Positions 1 through 10,771 of a stretch of DNA of 64,000 bases are shown in pieces. Position numbers and translations under genes: made by a program. Source of the DNA: Kingella pumchi (GTDB taxonomy: Bacteria; Pseudomonadota; Gammaproteobacteria; Burkholderiales; Neisseriaceae); NCBI RefSeq assembly GCF_022288825.1, contig NZ_JAKOOW010000078.1, positions 7,365 to 71,364 of the forward strand. Direction: 5' to 3'. Each line of letters opens with the position of its first letter. The stretch's first letter is position 1. The notes under the pieces are model-generated. The model was not told the DNA's origin, searched no databases, and saw nothing but the letters and a program-made list of their open reading frames with translations.

Positions 1-2562
<2,562 letters not shown>

Positions 2563-2579
2563 GGGTGGGTCTTTCTTAG

Positions 2580-3551
2580 TTAAATATTCTTTAAATTATC
2601 AACATAGTCATTATAATTTAAATTATTTATGAATTTTTTCTCAATTTCATTAATTAGGCTATGAATATCAACTTCTTTTACTCTTATATCATTTATTTCT
2701 TTTATCTTTTTTGTTGATCCTTTGGTAATAATCCAGATTTGCTTGTCAGAATTTTTACTAAGACTAATTTCTTTACCATTTACAGTTAAACTTGTTTGCT
2801 CCAATTTTGCAGCATAATTATGTATCTGCTCTCTTTTGTAGTCTTCATAATTTGATGACAAAGTACAATCATAGATTACTTCTAGATTCTTTATTTTAAA
2901 TAAACCATCAAACATTCCCGCTTGATTCTGTTGTGGAATTGGATATATCTCCGTAACAAGCATTTTTAGTATTATATTTGTATAGTCTTCGAAGATATAA
3001 GGATCTGTAATTAGATTAGCATTTTCTCTTATACTAGAAATAATAGTTTCTATAGCTTCAGAAATAGAATTAACTACTTGCCTTTGTAAATTATCTGATA
3101 CAGCCTGTTTGGCTTCTACCATGGCTGGTTTGTTATTTATTACATTTATTTTATTCGCAAAATCTCCGTTCGGTTCAAATTGAACGTCCATGCCTTCTTT
3201 TAATTGTTCAAACTTAATATTGAGCAATTCTTTTTCAGCAAAGACAAAATCTTTTTTTGCATTTTGATTTATTTTAGAAATAAACCCAGTTCGCTTTTCG
3301 GCATCTAACTTTTTAATTTTAGAAGAAATTACAGATCTTTCAGGTTTAAGAATTTCTATTTTATTTGCAAAATTCCCGTTTGGTTCAAATTGAACTTCCA
3401 CACCTTCTTTAAGTTGTTCAAATGTAATATTGAGTAATTCTTTCTCTACAAAGAAAAAATCGTTTTCCGCATTGTTATCCAGTTTTTTAATATATCCATT
3501 GCGTTTATCCGTATTCAAAAATTTGATTACAGAAATTTTCTTACTGTCCAT
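2580..3551 (-). CDS. Unknown protein: two cold-shock-like repeats plus a C-terminal domain of uncertain fold
   Basis: Not a gene I recognise. The 323-residue product has two repeats of about 65 residues (roughly 5-68 and 77-141) sharing [14 protein letters not shown] and FANKI. Each follows the cold-shock (OB-fold) layout: a KxxxxxKRxGxI strand, an acidic turn with DFFFVEKE or DFVFAEKE, then LKEGxxVQFEPNG. After a linker, residues about 150-323 show [19 protein letters not shown], then KxxQIxNY and a hydrophobic QIWIITKG strand. That order resembles PD-(D/E)XK nuclease-like folds, but the usual ExK motif is not clear, so nuclease function is only a guess. Start ATG 3551 has a perfect AGGAG six bases upstream. 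The gene is strikingly AT-rich beside its GC-rich neighbours and lies between carA and carB, which points to recent acquisition. Confidence 0.8.
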   Translation of the reverse strand: MDSKKISVIKFLNTDKRNGYIKKLDNNAENDFFFVEKELLNITFEQLKEGVEVQFEPNGNFANKIEILKPERSVISSKIKKLDAEKRTGFISKINQNAKKDFVFAEKELLNIKFEQLKEGMDVQFEPNGDFANKINVINNKPAMVEAKQAVSDNLQRQVVNSISEAIETIISSIRENANLITDPYIFEDYTNIILKMLVTEIYPIPQQNQAGMFDGLFKIKNLEVIYDCTLSSNYEDYKREQIHNYAAKLEQTSLTVNGKEISLSKNSDKQIWIITKGSTKKIKEINDIRVKEVDIHSLINEIEKKFINNLNYNDYVDNLKNI

Positions 3552-3599
3552 GACAATCTCCTAGTTTATATAGCAAACGTAGCAAGCCGTAGCCCGCAT

Positions 3600-3688
3600 G
3601 TAGGGTGTGCGCGGTACGCGCACACGCGTTCTCCATTTTCCCTGCAACCCCAACCCACCGCGTGCGTGCCTTGCGGCACACACCCTAC
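3600..3688. repeat. Facing pair of GTAGGGTG(T)GCG repeats
   Basis: GTAGGGTGTGCGCGGTACGC begins at 3600 and its inverted relative ends with CACACACCCTAC at 3688. The same family, as GTAGGGTGCGC with GCGCACCCTA, recurs in facing pairs around 9000-9126 and 35234-35322, and in degraded form near 23227-23292. All copies are intergenic. Confidence 0.6.
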
Positions 3689-3973
3689 CGATGGGTTCAA
3701 AGGTTGTCTGAAAAAACGCTCGCAGCGTTTGTTCCATCTGCCTTGCGATAAAGGCTACCTGAAAAATTTCCACTGTTGATTTTTTGGGCATTCTTTTTCA
3801 GACGACCTGTAACGCTTAAATTCGCCGCAACCTGCTCCCTCCCCCGTGGGGGAGGGCTGGGGAGAGGGCATTCTCCAAATTGCGGCAATCTTTCCCACCA
3901 CCCTAACTGCCCAATACAAGCCTTGCGGCTTGTTGCCCTCTCTCTAACTCTCTCCCACGGGGAGAGAGCAAGC

Positions 3974-4046
3974 GTAGGTTGGGTCGCGATCCAACAAAAA
4001 ATCGGTCAAATCATCTGCTTTGTGTTGGGTTTTCAACCCAACCTAC
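3974..4046. repeat. REP-like nested palindrome, copy 1
   Basis: The 73-base unit opens with GTAGGTTGGGTCGCGATCCA, closes with the inverted CAACCCAACCTAC, and has an inner palindrome TGTTGGGTTTTCAACCCAAC at 4023. It is near the REP-associated transposase gene at 4154-4684, whose enzyme class normally acts on such elements. Confidence 0.75.
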
Positions 4047-4085
4047 CGCGAGGTGTTTGGCCGTTGCTTGAGGCCGTCTGAAACT

Positions 4086-4157
4086 GTAGGTTGGGTCGAG
4101 ACCCAACAAGAAACCGTTAAATTATCTATCTCATGTTGGGTTTACAACCCAAGCTAC
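4086..4157. repeat. REP-like nested palindrome, copy 2, overlapping the transposase stop codon
   Basis: Same 72-base design as the copy at 3974, with GTAGGTTGGGTCGAGACCCA at the left and GTTTACAACCCAAGCTAC at the right. The intervening 39 bases contain an AGGCCGTCTGAA uptake sequence. The last four bases of this repeat supply the TAG stop codon of the leftward transposase gene, so gene and repeat are physically joined. Confidence 0.75.
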
Positions 4158-4684
4158 CAAGGTTCGCCAAAACTGCTGTCTTCCATATCGCCGCCCGCCC
4201 AATCTGCGGGCAGTATGCCCTGCCGCACATAACGGTGAAACGAGGAATACGGCCAATCTGCCACGTAGGTAACGTATCCGTGTTTGACGGGGTTGATATG
4301 GATGTAGTCGATATGGGCGTTTAAATCTTCTTGGCTGCGGATTTGGTGTTCCCAATAACGCCGCTGCCAAATGCCGCGCTCGTTTTTATGTCTGCGCGAC
4401 GGGGAAACGGTTTCAGTTTTCGGTAGTGCCTGCGAAAACTTGGCTTTAATCAGGCGCAGGCGCATCGAGTAGTTTTGGTCGTGTTCGGGTAATTTGACCA
4501 GTAGGTGCAGATGGTCAGGCAATACGCACACGGCGGTGATTTCAAACGGATGCCGCGCTCTGACTTCGGCAAACGCCTGCCGCAGGATGCCGATATGGCG
4601 CACCAGCAAATCTTGTTTTCTGTCTTGCAGGGCAAGTGTGAAAAAATAGCTGCCGCCCGGGGTAAATGCGCGGCGGTATTGCAT
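4154..4684 (-). CDS. REP-associated tyrosine transposase (RAYT), IS200-like
   Basis: A 176-residue HUH-type single-strand DNA transposase of the Y1/RAYT family, a domesticated relative of IS200/IS605 enzymes thought to spread REP palindromes. Visible signatures are MQYRRAFTPGGSYFFTLAL at the N-terminus, the metal-binding histidine motif HLHLL in VCVLPDHLHLLVKLP (about residues 53-67), the WQRRYWEHQIRSQEDL stretch that normally carries the catalytic tyrosine, and YIHINPVKHGYV near residue 132. Length fits the family. It ends inside one REP-like palindrome (stop TAG in 4134-4157), and another lies upstream of its start at 4745. There are no flanking terminal repeats typical of a self-mobile insertion sequence, so it is better read as a host-fixed RAYT gene than as an active IS. 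Confidence 0.88.
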   Translation of the reverse strand: MQYRRAFTPGGSYFFTLALQDRKQDLLVRHIGILRQAFAEVRARHPFEITAVCVLPDHLHLLVKLPEHDQNYSMRLRLIKAKFSQALPKTETVSPSRRHKNERGIWQRRYWEHQIRSQEDLNAHIDYIHINPVKHGYVTYVADWPYSSFHRYVRQGILPADWAGGDMEDSSFGEPW

Positions 4685-4744
4685 GGCCTGCTCCCGTTTA
4701 TGTTTTCGTTTGGGTTTAACAAGGTAGTAAGTTTGTGCGTTTGA

Positions 4745-4768
4745 TGTTGGGTTTACAACCCAACCTAC
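4745..4768. repeat. REP-like half unit upstream of the RAYT gene
   Basis: TGTTGGGTTTACAACCCAAC followed by CTAC matches the right half of the units at 3974 and 4086. It lies 60 bases upstream of the transposase start, so the gene is bracketed by repeats. Confidence 0.7.
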
Positions 4769-4801
4769 CCTACTTGCCTCCCCAATTTCAAACTACTTTT
4801 T

Positions 4802-4840
4802 CAGGCAGCCTGAAAGTCTTCTACGTTTTCAGGCTGCCTG
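4802..4840. terminator. Inverted DUS pair downstream of carA
   Basis: CAGGCAGCCTGAAA and TTTCAGGCTGCCTG face each other across about 10 bases just after the carA stop. Inverted uptake sequences are commonly used as transcription terminators in Neisseriaceae. Confidence 0.65.
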
Positions 4841-4851
4841 TTTTAGCGGTT

Positions 4852-5979
4852 TTACGCTTTGGCCGCTGCCATATTGGCGATAAATTTGTCGAAGAGATAG
4901 CCGACATCGTGCGGGCCGGGGCTGGCTTCGGGGTGGCCTTGGAAGGTGAAGGCGGGGCGGTCGGTCAGTTCGATGCCTTGCAAGGAGCCGTCAAACAGCG
5001 AGCGGTGGGTAACGCGGGCGTTGGCGGGCAGGGTGTCGGCGTCCACTTCAAAGCCGTGGTTTTGGCTGGTAATCATCACGCGGCCGCTATCCAAATCCTG
5101 CACGGGGTGGTTGGCGCCGTGGTGGCCGAAGGGCATTTTGCGGGTTTTACTGCCGAGCGCGAGTCCCAAAAGCTGGTGGCCGAGGCAGATGCCGAAAAAG
5201 GGTTTTCGGCTGTCGAGCACTTGGCGCAGGGCGGTAATGGCGTAGTCGCAGGGTTCGGGGTCGCCCGGGCCGTTGGAGAAGAAGATGCCGTCGGGATTGT
5301 GGGCAAGGGCTTCGGCGGCGGGGGTTTGCGCGGGGACGACGGTTAGGCGGCAGCCGCGCTCGGCAAGCATGCGTAGGATGTTGGTTTTGATGCCGAAGTC
5401 GTACACGACAACGTGATAGCGGCTTTCAGGCTGCCTGAAACCGGCACCGAGCTGCCATACGCCTTCGGTCCATTGGTAAGGCGCGCCGACGGTAACTTCT
5501 TTGGCCAGGTCTTTGCCGACCATGCTGCCGAAGGCGGCGATCAGTTCGCGGGCTTTGTCTTCGGTGGCGTCGCTGCCGGTGAGAATGGCGCCGGCCTGGG
5601 CGCCTTTGTCGCGCAGGATGCGGGTGAGACGGCGGGTGTCGATGTCGGCGATGGCGACGGTTTGGGTGCGGATTAGGTATTCCTGCAGGCTCTCTTGGGC
5701 GCGGAAGCTGCTGTGCAAGAGCGGCAGATCGCGGATAACCAGGCCGGCGGCATATACTTCGCGGCCTTCGGTGTCTTCGCCGTTGGCGCCGGTGTTGCCG
5801 ATGTGCGGGTAGGTCAGGGTAACGATCTGCCTGCTGTAGGATGGGTCGGTAAGGATTTCCTGATAGCCGGTCATCGAGGTGTTGAACACGACTTCGCCGG
5901 AGGTCGAACCCGGATGGCCGACAGAGATGCCGCGAAAGATGCTGCCGTCGGCAAGAACGAGAATGGCGGGGGTGGACAT
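4852..5979 (-). CDS. carA: Carbamoyl-phosphate synthase small subunit (glutaminase)
   Basis: CarA hydrolyses glutamine and passes ammonia to CarB. The 375-residue protein starts [17 protein letters not shown] at ATG 5979, chosen because AGGAG precedes it at good spacing and it aligns with the family; an open extension upstream has no support. The class I glutamine amidotransferase half carries [14 protein letters not shown] with the nucleophile cysteine, and [13 protein letters not shown] with the catalytic His-Glu pair. An in-frame DUS adds the peptide FRQPES near residue 190, between the two domains. It is co-oriented with carB but separated from it by 2.3 kb carrying two extra genes, an arrangement reminiscent of the variable carA-carB interval described in Neisseria. 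Confidence 0.97.
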   Translation of the reverse strand: MSTPAILVLADGSIFRGISVGHPGSTSGEVVFNTSMTGYQEILTDPSYSRQIVTLTYPHIGNTGANGEDTEGREVYAAGLVIRDLPLLHSSFRAQESLQEYLIRTQTVAIADIDTRRLTRILRDKGAQAGAILTGSDATEDKARELIAAFGSMVGKDLAKEVTVGAPYQWTEGVWQLGAGFRQPESRYHVVVYDFGIKTNILRMLAERGCRLTVVPAQTPAAEALAHNPDGIFFSNGPGDPEPCDYAITALRQVLDSRKPFFGICLGHQLLGLALGSKTRKMPFGHHGANHPVQDLDSGRVMITSQNHGFEVDADTLPANARVTHRSLFDGSLQGIELTDRPAFTFQGHPEASPGPHDVGYLFDKFIANMAAAKA

Positions 5980-6046
5980 GGGTGGCTCCTGTGATGGGTC
6001 GGAAGGCGCGGTCGGCCTGCAAGAATGGGTGTGTGTTTCGCTGTGA

Positions 6047-6075
6047 AGGCAGCCTGAAAAGCTTTCAGGCTGCCT
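6047..6075. terminator. Perfect inverted DUS pair between pgi and carA
   Basis: AGGCAGCCTGAAA, a 3-base loop, then TTTCAGGCTGCCT. It is a compact hairpin upstream of carA and downstream of pgi on the same strand, so it probably ends transcription from the sugar operon. Confidence 0.65.
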
Positions 6076-6230
6076 GAAGTGTTCTGGAAACCTGTTCAAA
6101 AAAAAGCACGCGCACAACTGCTAAGCGGCTGTGTGACGTGCTTCTGTACGCGGCGGATTCCCTGCCGCAGAAAGCAGCGCATTCTACGTCAAAACCTGCC
6201 TGCTTTCAAGTTGGCGGCGGGCGGGCGCGG

Positions 6231-7898
6231 CTATTCGAACAGGGCGCAGGTGCCGTCTTCGGCGCAGTTGGTGCGGCGGTAAAGGCGGATCAGGCGGGTC
6301 GTGGACGAGTCGTGTTCGGCCGGCTCGATGGCGCCGGTGAGCTCGCCGAGTATGGTTTTGGCCAGCTGCTTGCCCAGTTCCACCCCCCATTGGTCGAAAC
6401 TGTTGATGCCCCAAACCACGCCCTGCACGAAGACTTTGTGTTCGTAAAGCGCGATCAGGCTGCCCATATTGCGCGGGTCGATGCGGTCGGTCAGGATGAT
6501 GTTGCTGGGGCGGTTGCCGTCGAACACTTTGTGCGGCAGCAGCTCGGCGATTTCGTTTTCAGGCTGCCCCTGCGCTTGGAGTTCGGCGCGCACTTGGGCG
6601 GCGGTTTTGCCCTGCATCAGCGCTTCGGCTTGGGCGAATACGTTGGAGAGCAGGATTTCGTGGTGGCCGGGCAGGTTGCTGCGTTTTTCCAAGCTGGCAA
6701 TCAGATCGACCGGCACCAGCTGGGTGCCCTGGTGCAGCATTTGGAAAAAAGCGTGCTGGCCGTTGATGCCCGACTCGCCCCACAGCACGGGGCCGGTGCC
6801 GGCGCGCACGCGGCCGCCGTCGAGCCGCACCTGTTTACCATTGGATTCCATATCGAGCTGGCGTAGGAATTTGGGCAGCAGGTGCAGGTGGTAGTCGTAA
6901 GGGGCGACCACGCAGCTGCCGCTGCGGTAAAAGTCGATATACCAGATGCCCAGCAGCGCCAGCACCACCGGCATATTCTGCGCCAGCGGCGCGGTGGCGA
7001 AATGGCGGTCCATCAGGTGGGCGCCTTCGAGCATGTCGATAAAGTTTTCTTCGCCCAGATACAGCATGATCGGCAGGCCGATGGCCGACCACAGGCTGTA
7101 GCGGCCGCCTACCCAGTCCCAAAACTCAAACATATGCGCCGGATCGATGCCAAATTCCGCCACCGCCTGACGGTTGGTGGAAACGGCAACGAAATGGCGG
7201 GCGATGTCCGCTTCGCCGGCTTCGCGCAGAAACCAGGCGCGGGCGGTGCGGGCGTTGGTGATGGTTTCCTGGGTGGTAAAGGTTTTCGACGCGATCACAA
7301 ACAGCGTGGTTTCGGGGCGCACCTTATCGAGCACGTCGCGCAGCTGGGCGCCGTCCACGGTGGAAACAAAGTGCATGTTCAGCCGCGGCGAGCCGTAGGG
7401 CGCGAGCGCCGAACACATCATCAGCGGCCCCAAATCCGAGCCGCCGATGCCGATATTGACCACGTCGGTAATCATCTGGCGGGTATAGCCCAGCCATTGG
7501 CCGCTGCGCACCGCGCGGGCGAAATCGCCCATCTGCGAAAGCACTGCGCGCACTTTGGGCATCACGTCTTCGCCGTCCACCACCACCGGCGCGTCCGACA
7601 GATTGCGCAGCGCGGTGTGCAGCGCGGCACGGTGTTCGCTGCGGTTGATTTTTTCGCCGGCAAACATCGCGGCGATTTTTTCCGGCAGACGGCATTCTTC
7701 GGCCAGCGCCACCAAATCGTTCATCACGCGGTCGGTGATGCGGTTTTTCGAGTAGTCCAGCCGGATGCCGCCGGCTTCCAGCCAGTAGCGCTCGGCGCGG
7801 CCGGGGTCCTGGCGGAACAAATCGCGCATATGCAGGTGGCGGGTGGCTTCAAAGTCTTGCTGCAGCCGCTGCCAGGCGGGCAGGTCGATAGGGTACAT
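6231..7898 (-). CDS. pgi: Glucose-6-phosphate isomerase
   Basis: Interconverts glucose 6-phosphate and fructose 6-phosphate. The 555-residue protein starts [16 protein letters not shown] at ATG 7898, preceded by GGAG eight bases upstream; an in-frame TTG four codons earlier is less likely. Family signatures are [14 protein letters not shown] (about residue 150), SKTFTTQET in the phosphate-binding region, [15 protein letters not shown], and [20 protein letters not shown] partial DUS-like stretch encodes [10 protein letters not shown] near residue 460. It is the last gene of a leftward set zwf-pgl-glk-nudE-hexR-pgi, linking Entner-Doudoroff/pentose phosphate entry to fructose phosphate. An inverted DUS hairpin separates it from hexR, so it may also have its own promoter. 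Confidence 0.97.
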   Translation of the reverse strand: MYPIDLPAWQRLQQDFEATRHLHMRDLFRQDPGRAERYWLEAGGIRLDYSKNRITDRVMNDLVALAEECRLPEKIAAMFAGEKINRSEHRAALHTALRNLSDAPVVVDGEDVMPKVRAVLSQMGDFARAVRSGQWLGYTRQMITDVVNIGIGGSDLGPLMMCSALAPYGSPRLNMHFVSTVDGAQLRDVLDKVRPETTLFVIASKTFTTQETITNARTARAWFLREAGEADIARHFVAVSTNRQAVAEFGIDPAHMFEFWDWVGGRYSLWSAIGLPIMLYLGEENFIDMLEGAHLMDRHFATAPLAQNMPVVLALLGIWYIDFYRSGSCVVAPYDYHLHLLPKFLRQLDMESNGKQVRLDGGRVRAGTGPVLWGESGINGQHAFFQMLHQGTQLVPVDLIASLEKRSNLPGHHEILLSNVFAQAEALMQGKTAAQVRAELQAQGQPENEIAELLPHKVFDGNRPSNIILTDRIDPRNMGSLIALYEHKVFVQGVVWGINSFDQWGVELGKQLAKTILGELTGAIEPAEHDSSTTRLIRLYRRTNCAEDGTCALFE

Positions 7899-7950
7899 AG
7901 TCGGCTCCAAACGGGTTTTACCCTTAGGGGCAATGGAAAAACGGCATAAG

Positions 7951-7997
7951 GCTTTTCAGGCTGCCTTTGCCCTGTGCCGGCAGGCAGCCTGAAAAGC
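7951..7997. terminator. Inverted DUS hairpin between hexR and pgi
   Basis: GCTTTTCAGGCTGCCT faces AGGCAGCCTGAAAAGC across about 15 bases, directly after the hexR stop. It may attenuate or end transcription before pgi. Confidence 0.6.
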
Positions 7998-8002
7998 CGT
8001 TT

Positions 8003-8851
8003 TCATTCTTCGGCGGCACCGGCGCGGTGCGCCTCCACGCTGCGCTTGCCTTTGGCCAGGCTGCTGCTGGCGGCCTCGCCCAGCCGCAGCGCCAGCGAAA
8101 TCACCAGAATGTCGATTACCGCCAGATGCAAAAGGCGCGACACCATCGGCGTGTACAGCCGGCCGTCTTCGCGCGAAGGCACCGCCAGCAGGCAGTCGGC
8201 CTGTTCGGCCAGCGGGCTGCCCGGGCGGGTCAGGCCGATAATTACGCAGCCGTTGTTTTTGGCGATTTCCACCGCTTCGAGCACCTCGCGCGACAGGCCG
8301 GAATTGGACACCGCCACCAGCACGTCCTGCGGGCTGAGCACCGACGCGGCCATCAGCTGGATATGGCTGTCCACATAGGCGACGGTGGAAATGCCGAAGC
8401 GGAAAAACTTGTGCTGCGCATCCTGCGCGACAATGCCGGAATTGCCGACGCCGTAAAACTCCACCCGCCGCGCCGCCGCCAGCAGCGACACCGCGCGCTC
8501 CACTTCAGCGTCGTCCAGGCTGCCGCGCAAGCCGAGCATGGCGGCGGCGGTGTTGGACAGCACTTTTTCGCGCACGGCGGCAACGTTGTCGTCGATGTTC
8601 AGCTCTTCATGCACATAGGGCAGGCCGTTGTGGCTGGTGGCGGCCGACAGTGCGAGCTTGAACTGCGGCAGGCCGTCGTAACCCAGGCTGCGGCAAAAGC
8701 GGATCACCGTGGGCTGGCTCACTTGGGCGCGGGCGGCGATTTCCGCCACCGGCGACTGCACAAACCATTTGGGCTCGGCCAGCACATATTCGCCGACTTT
8801 GCGTTCGGCTTTGGAAAGGGTGTCGAGTTGGCGGCTGATGGTGGCAAGCAT
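8003..8851 (-). CDS. hexR: HexR-type RpiR-family transcription regulator
   Basis: A 282-residue regulator with an N-terminal RpiR helix-turn-helix (residues about 1-75; ARAQVSQPTVIRFCRSLGYDG is the recognition region) and a C-terminal SIS sugar-phosphate-binding domain (about 120-255; GVGNSGIVAQDAQHKFFRFG and VAVSNSGLSREVLEAVEIAKNNG). HexR proteins sense 2-keto-3-deoxy-6-phosphogluconate and control central carbon genes; its place beside zwf, pgl, glk and pgi supports that role here. The start ATG 8851 has GGAG at good spacing. I did not find a copy of the gammaproteobacterial HexR operator upstream of zwf, so its site in this organism is unknown. Confidence 0.93.
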   Translation of the reverse strand: MLATISRQLDTLSKAERKVGEYVLAEPKWFVQSPVAEIAARAQVSQPTVIRFCRSLGYDGLPQFKLALSAATSHNGLPYVHEELNIDDNVAAVREKVLSNTAAAMLGLRGSLDDAEVERAVSLLAAARRVEFYGVGNSGIVAQDAQHKFFRFGISTVAYVDSHIQLMAASVLSPQDVLVAVSNSGLSREVLEAVEIAKNNGCVIIGLTRPGSPLAEQADCLLAVPSREDGRLYTPMVSRLLHLAVIDILVISLALRLGEAASSSLAKGKRSVEAHRAGAAEE

Positions 8852-9189
8852 GGGAAACTCCGTATCGTGGCGGTAGCGGGCGGCTTTCAGGCAGCCTGAA
8901 AGGCAAAAAACGGGCGGCGCGGTTTTTCAGGCTGCTTTTGGGCTATGGAGCGCGGCGGGTGCGGCAAAACGCGGATGCCGCATTGCGGCGCGTGTTTCGG
9001 TGCGCGGGGCGCACCCTATGGCGCTTTGGCGAAACGGGCACATCGGTGCGAAACGGACGGCGGGCAGGGTTTCGCATTTTCAGGCTGCTTTGGTGTTTCG
9101 GCTGTAGGGTGCGCCCCGTGCACCGCAAACCGGCGCTGCCTGATTCCTTTCGCCCTATCCCGAATCTGCAAAAAGCAGCCTGAAAACAT
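8852..9189. other. Gene-free spacer between nudE and hexR with DUS and GTAGGGTGCGC repeats
   Basis: Contains DUS copies near 8887, 8926, 9079 and 9174. It also contains a facing pair of GTAGGGTGCGC repeats: GGTGCGCGGGGCGCACCCTA at 8999 and CTGTAGGGTGCGCCCCGTGC at 9102. No gene or recognisable operator was seen. Confidence 0.6.
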
Positions 9190-9750
9190 TTAGCGCTTGG
9201 CGAGCAGGCGTTGCAGCAGAAACAGCGCGGCCAGCGTGCGCGAATCGCCGGTGGCGGGGTTGTCGAGAATTTCGTCTAGGCGCGACAGCGGCAGCGGGTG
9301 CAGGATTAGCGGTTCGGGTTCGTCGCCTTCCAGTTGCGACGGGTACAGGTCTTCGGCCAGGAAAACGTGCATCGGGCTGTACATGTGGCTGGGCGAAGAA
9401 TACAGCACGCGCAGCGGTTTCAGGCTGCGGGCGGCCATGCCGATTTCTTCCTGCAATTCGCGATTGGCGGCCTGCTCGGGCGTTTCGCCCTCGTCTATCA
9501 GGCCTTTGGGCAGCGTCAGCTCGTAGCGCTCGGTGCCGACGGCGTATTCGCGGATCATCATCAGGCTGCCTTCGTGCAGCGCCAGCACCATCACCGCCGG
9601 CCGGCGCGCGGGGGTCAGCCGCTCGTAGGTGCGCTCGGTGCCGTTGGCAAAACGCAGATCAACCGCCTGCACTTGGAAAATGCGGGTTTGGGCGGCGGTG
9701 CGTACCGCCAGGATTTCGGGTTTGCCGCGTTCGCTGTCGAAAGCCGCCAT
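9190..9750 (-). CDS. nudE: NudE-like ADP-compound hydrolase (Nudix)
   Basis: Nudix hydrolase that in E. coli cleaves ADP-ribose, NADH and diadenosine compounds. The product is 186 residues, the same length as E. coli NudE. The Nudix box reads GLIDEGETPEQAANRELQEE followed by IG (about residues 81-102), preceded by RYELTLPKG, which is typical of NudE/NudF. An in-frame uptake sequence gives the SLK in ARSLKPLRV just after the box, so even this conserved enzyme has absorbed a DUS. Start ATG 9750 has GAGAGGA upstream. It sits between glk and hexR, an unusual passenger in the glucose operon, perhaps a house-cleaning enzyme co-expressed with NAD(P)H-producing steps. Confidence 0.88.
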   Translation of the reverse strand: MAAFDSERGKPEILAVRTAAQTRIFQVQAVDLRFANGTERTYERLTPARRPAVMVLALHEGSLMMIREYAVGTERYELTLPKGLIDEGETPEQAANRELQEEIGMAARSLKPLRVLYSSPSHMYSPMHVFLAEDLYPSQLEGDEPEPLILHPLPLSRLDEILDNPATGDSRTLAALFLLQRLLAKR

Positions 9751-9770
9751 ACGATGTCCTCTCTTCGATG

Positions 9771-9803
9771 GCAGGCAGCCTGAAAGGTTTTCAGGCTGCC
9801 TGC
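9771..9803. terminator. Inverted DUS pair overlapping the glk stop
   Basis: GCAGGCAGCCTGAAA and TTTTCAGGCTGCCTGC form a short hairpin. The left-facing copy also encodes the last residues and the stop codon of glk. Confidence 0.55.
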
Positions 9804-10771
9804 AGATGGTTGTCCAGCGCCACCGCCGCGCCGCTGATGCCGGGGTGTTTGCTCAGCACCACATATACCGGAATCGCCGCCAGATAGGCGTCGAAGCGGC
9901 CTTTGCTCTCGAAGCGGTTGCGAAAGGGCGACTGGCGGAAGTAGTCGATAAAGCGCGGAACGATGCCGCCGCACAGGTACACGCCGCCGCGCGCGCCTAA
10001 AGTGAGCGCCAGATTGGACGACACGGTGCCGAGCATGGCGCAGAAAATGTCGAGCGTCAGCCGGCACAGCGGCGACGAGCCGCTTAGGGCGCGTTCGCTG
10101 ATTTCGGCGGCGGTCAGATCCTGCCGGCGCGCGCCTTCGCGCTCGGCCAGCGCTTCGTAAATCAGCACCAGTCCAGCGCCGCTGAGAAAGCGCTCGGCGG
10201 AAACGTGGCCGTAGCGCTGTTTGGCATACTGCCAGACTGCCATTTCCGCATCGTCGAAAGGCGGAAAGCTGGTGTGGCCGCCTTCGCCGGCCAGCGGCAC
10301 ATAGCCGGCGGGCGACGGAATCAGCCCGCTCACGCCCAAGCCGGTGCCCGGGCCGATAACCGCCTTGGGCGCGCCTTCCACCGGCGCCAGCCCGCCCACC
10401 TGCAGCAACTCTTCGCTGGGTGTGCGGGTAATGGCCAGCGCCTGCGCGGTGAAATCGTTGAGAAACAGCAGGGTTTCCAGATGCAGCGCCTGGCGGGTGG
10501 TTTCGATGGAAAACGCCCAATGGTGGTTGGTCATCTGCACCCAATCGCCGACGATTGGGTTGGCAATCGCCACCGCGGCGTGGCGCACGGCGGAAATATC
10601 GTGGCGGCGCAGAAATTCTTTCACCGCATCGACCAGCGTGTTGTAGTCGTTGCAGGCGAGCACTTCGACGAATTTGAACTGCTGCGGCGCGATTTCCAGC
10701 GCGAAGCGGGCGTTGGTGCCGCCGATATCGGCCACCAGCCGCGGATAGGTGTCAGGGGTGGGTGATGACAT
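9791..10771 (-). CDS. glk: Glucokinase
   Basis: Phosphorylates glucose with ATP to glucose 6-phosphate. The 326-residue protein shows the ASKHA-fold phosphate loop [15 protein letters not shown] (residues 12-26), the sugar-binding stretch [13 protein letters not shown], and the second ATP motif [14 protein letters not shown] followed by EGGHTSF, all typical of bacterial Glk (Pfam glucokinase family). The start ATG 10771 lies inside the 3' end of pgl (20-base overlap), implying translational coupling; AAAGG is the likely ribosome site. The C-terminus LQAA and its TGA stop come from a DUS. It feeds ZWF and PGI encoded on either side. Confidence 0.96.
   Translation of the reverse strand: MSSPTPDTYPRLVADIGGTNARFALEIAPQQFKFVEVLACNDYNTLVDAVKEFLRRHDISAVRHAAVAIANPIVGDWVQMTNHHWAFSIETTRQALHLETLLFLNDFTAQALAITRTPSEELLQVGGLAPVEGAPKAVIGPGTGLGVSGLIPSPAGYVPLAGEGGHTSFPPFDDAEMAVWQYAKQRYGHVSAERFLSGAGLVLIYEALAEREGARRQDLTAAEISERALSGSSPLCRLTLDIFCAMLGTVSSNLALTLGARGGVYLCGGIVPRFIDYFRQSPFRNRFESKGRFDAYLAAIPVYVVLSKHPGISGAAVALDNHLQAA

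Larger units (their letters stand above)
3552..4153. other. Gene-free stretch of the carA-carB interval, rich in repeats and foreign DUS
   Basis: No convincing gene. It holds a pair of facing GTAGGGTGTGCG-type repeats (3600-3628 and 3661-3688). It also holds DUS of unusual dialects: AGGTTGTCTGAA at 3701, AGGCTACCTGAA at 3752, TTCAGACGACCT at 3797 and AGGCCGTCTGAA at 4071. Two REP-like palindromes lie at 3974-4157. The local dialect AGGCAGCCTGAA is absent. Short open frames here show no family resemblance. Confidence 0.7.

Noticed and set aside
3561..3888. Small leftward open frames between the CSD-like gene and the REP repeats
   Set aside because: They are made of the GTAGGGTGTGCG repeat and DUS, have no ribosome site and encode Arg/Pro-rich nonsense.
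4154..4684. An active IS200/IS605 insertion sequence
   Set aside because: Single gene of RAYT type surrounded by REP-like palindromes, with no accessory tnpB and no clear IS boundaries.
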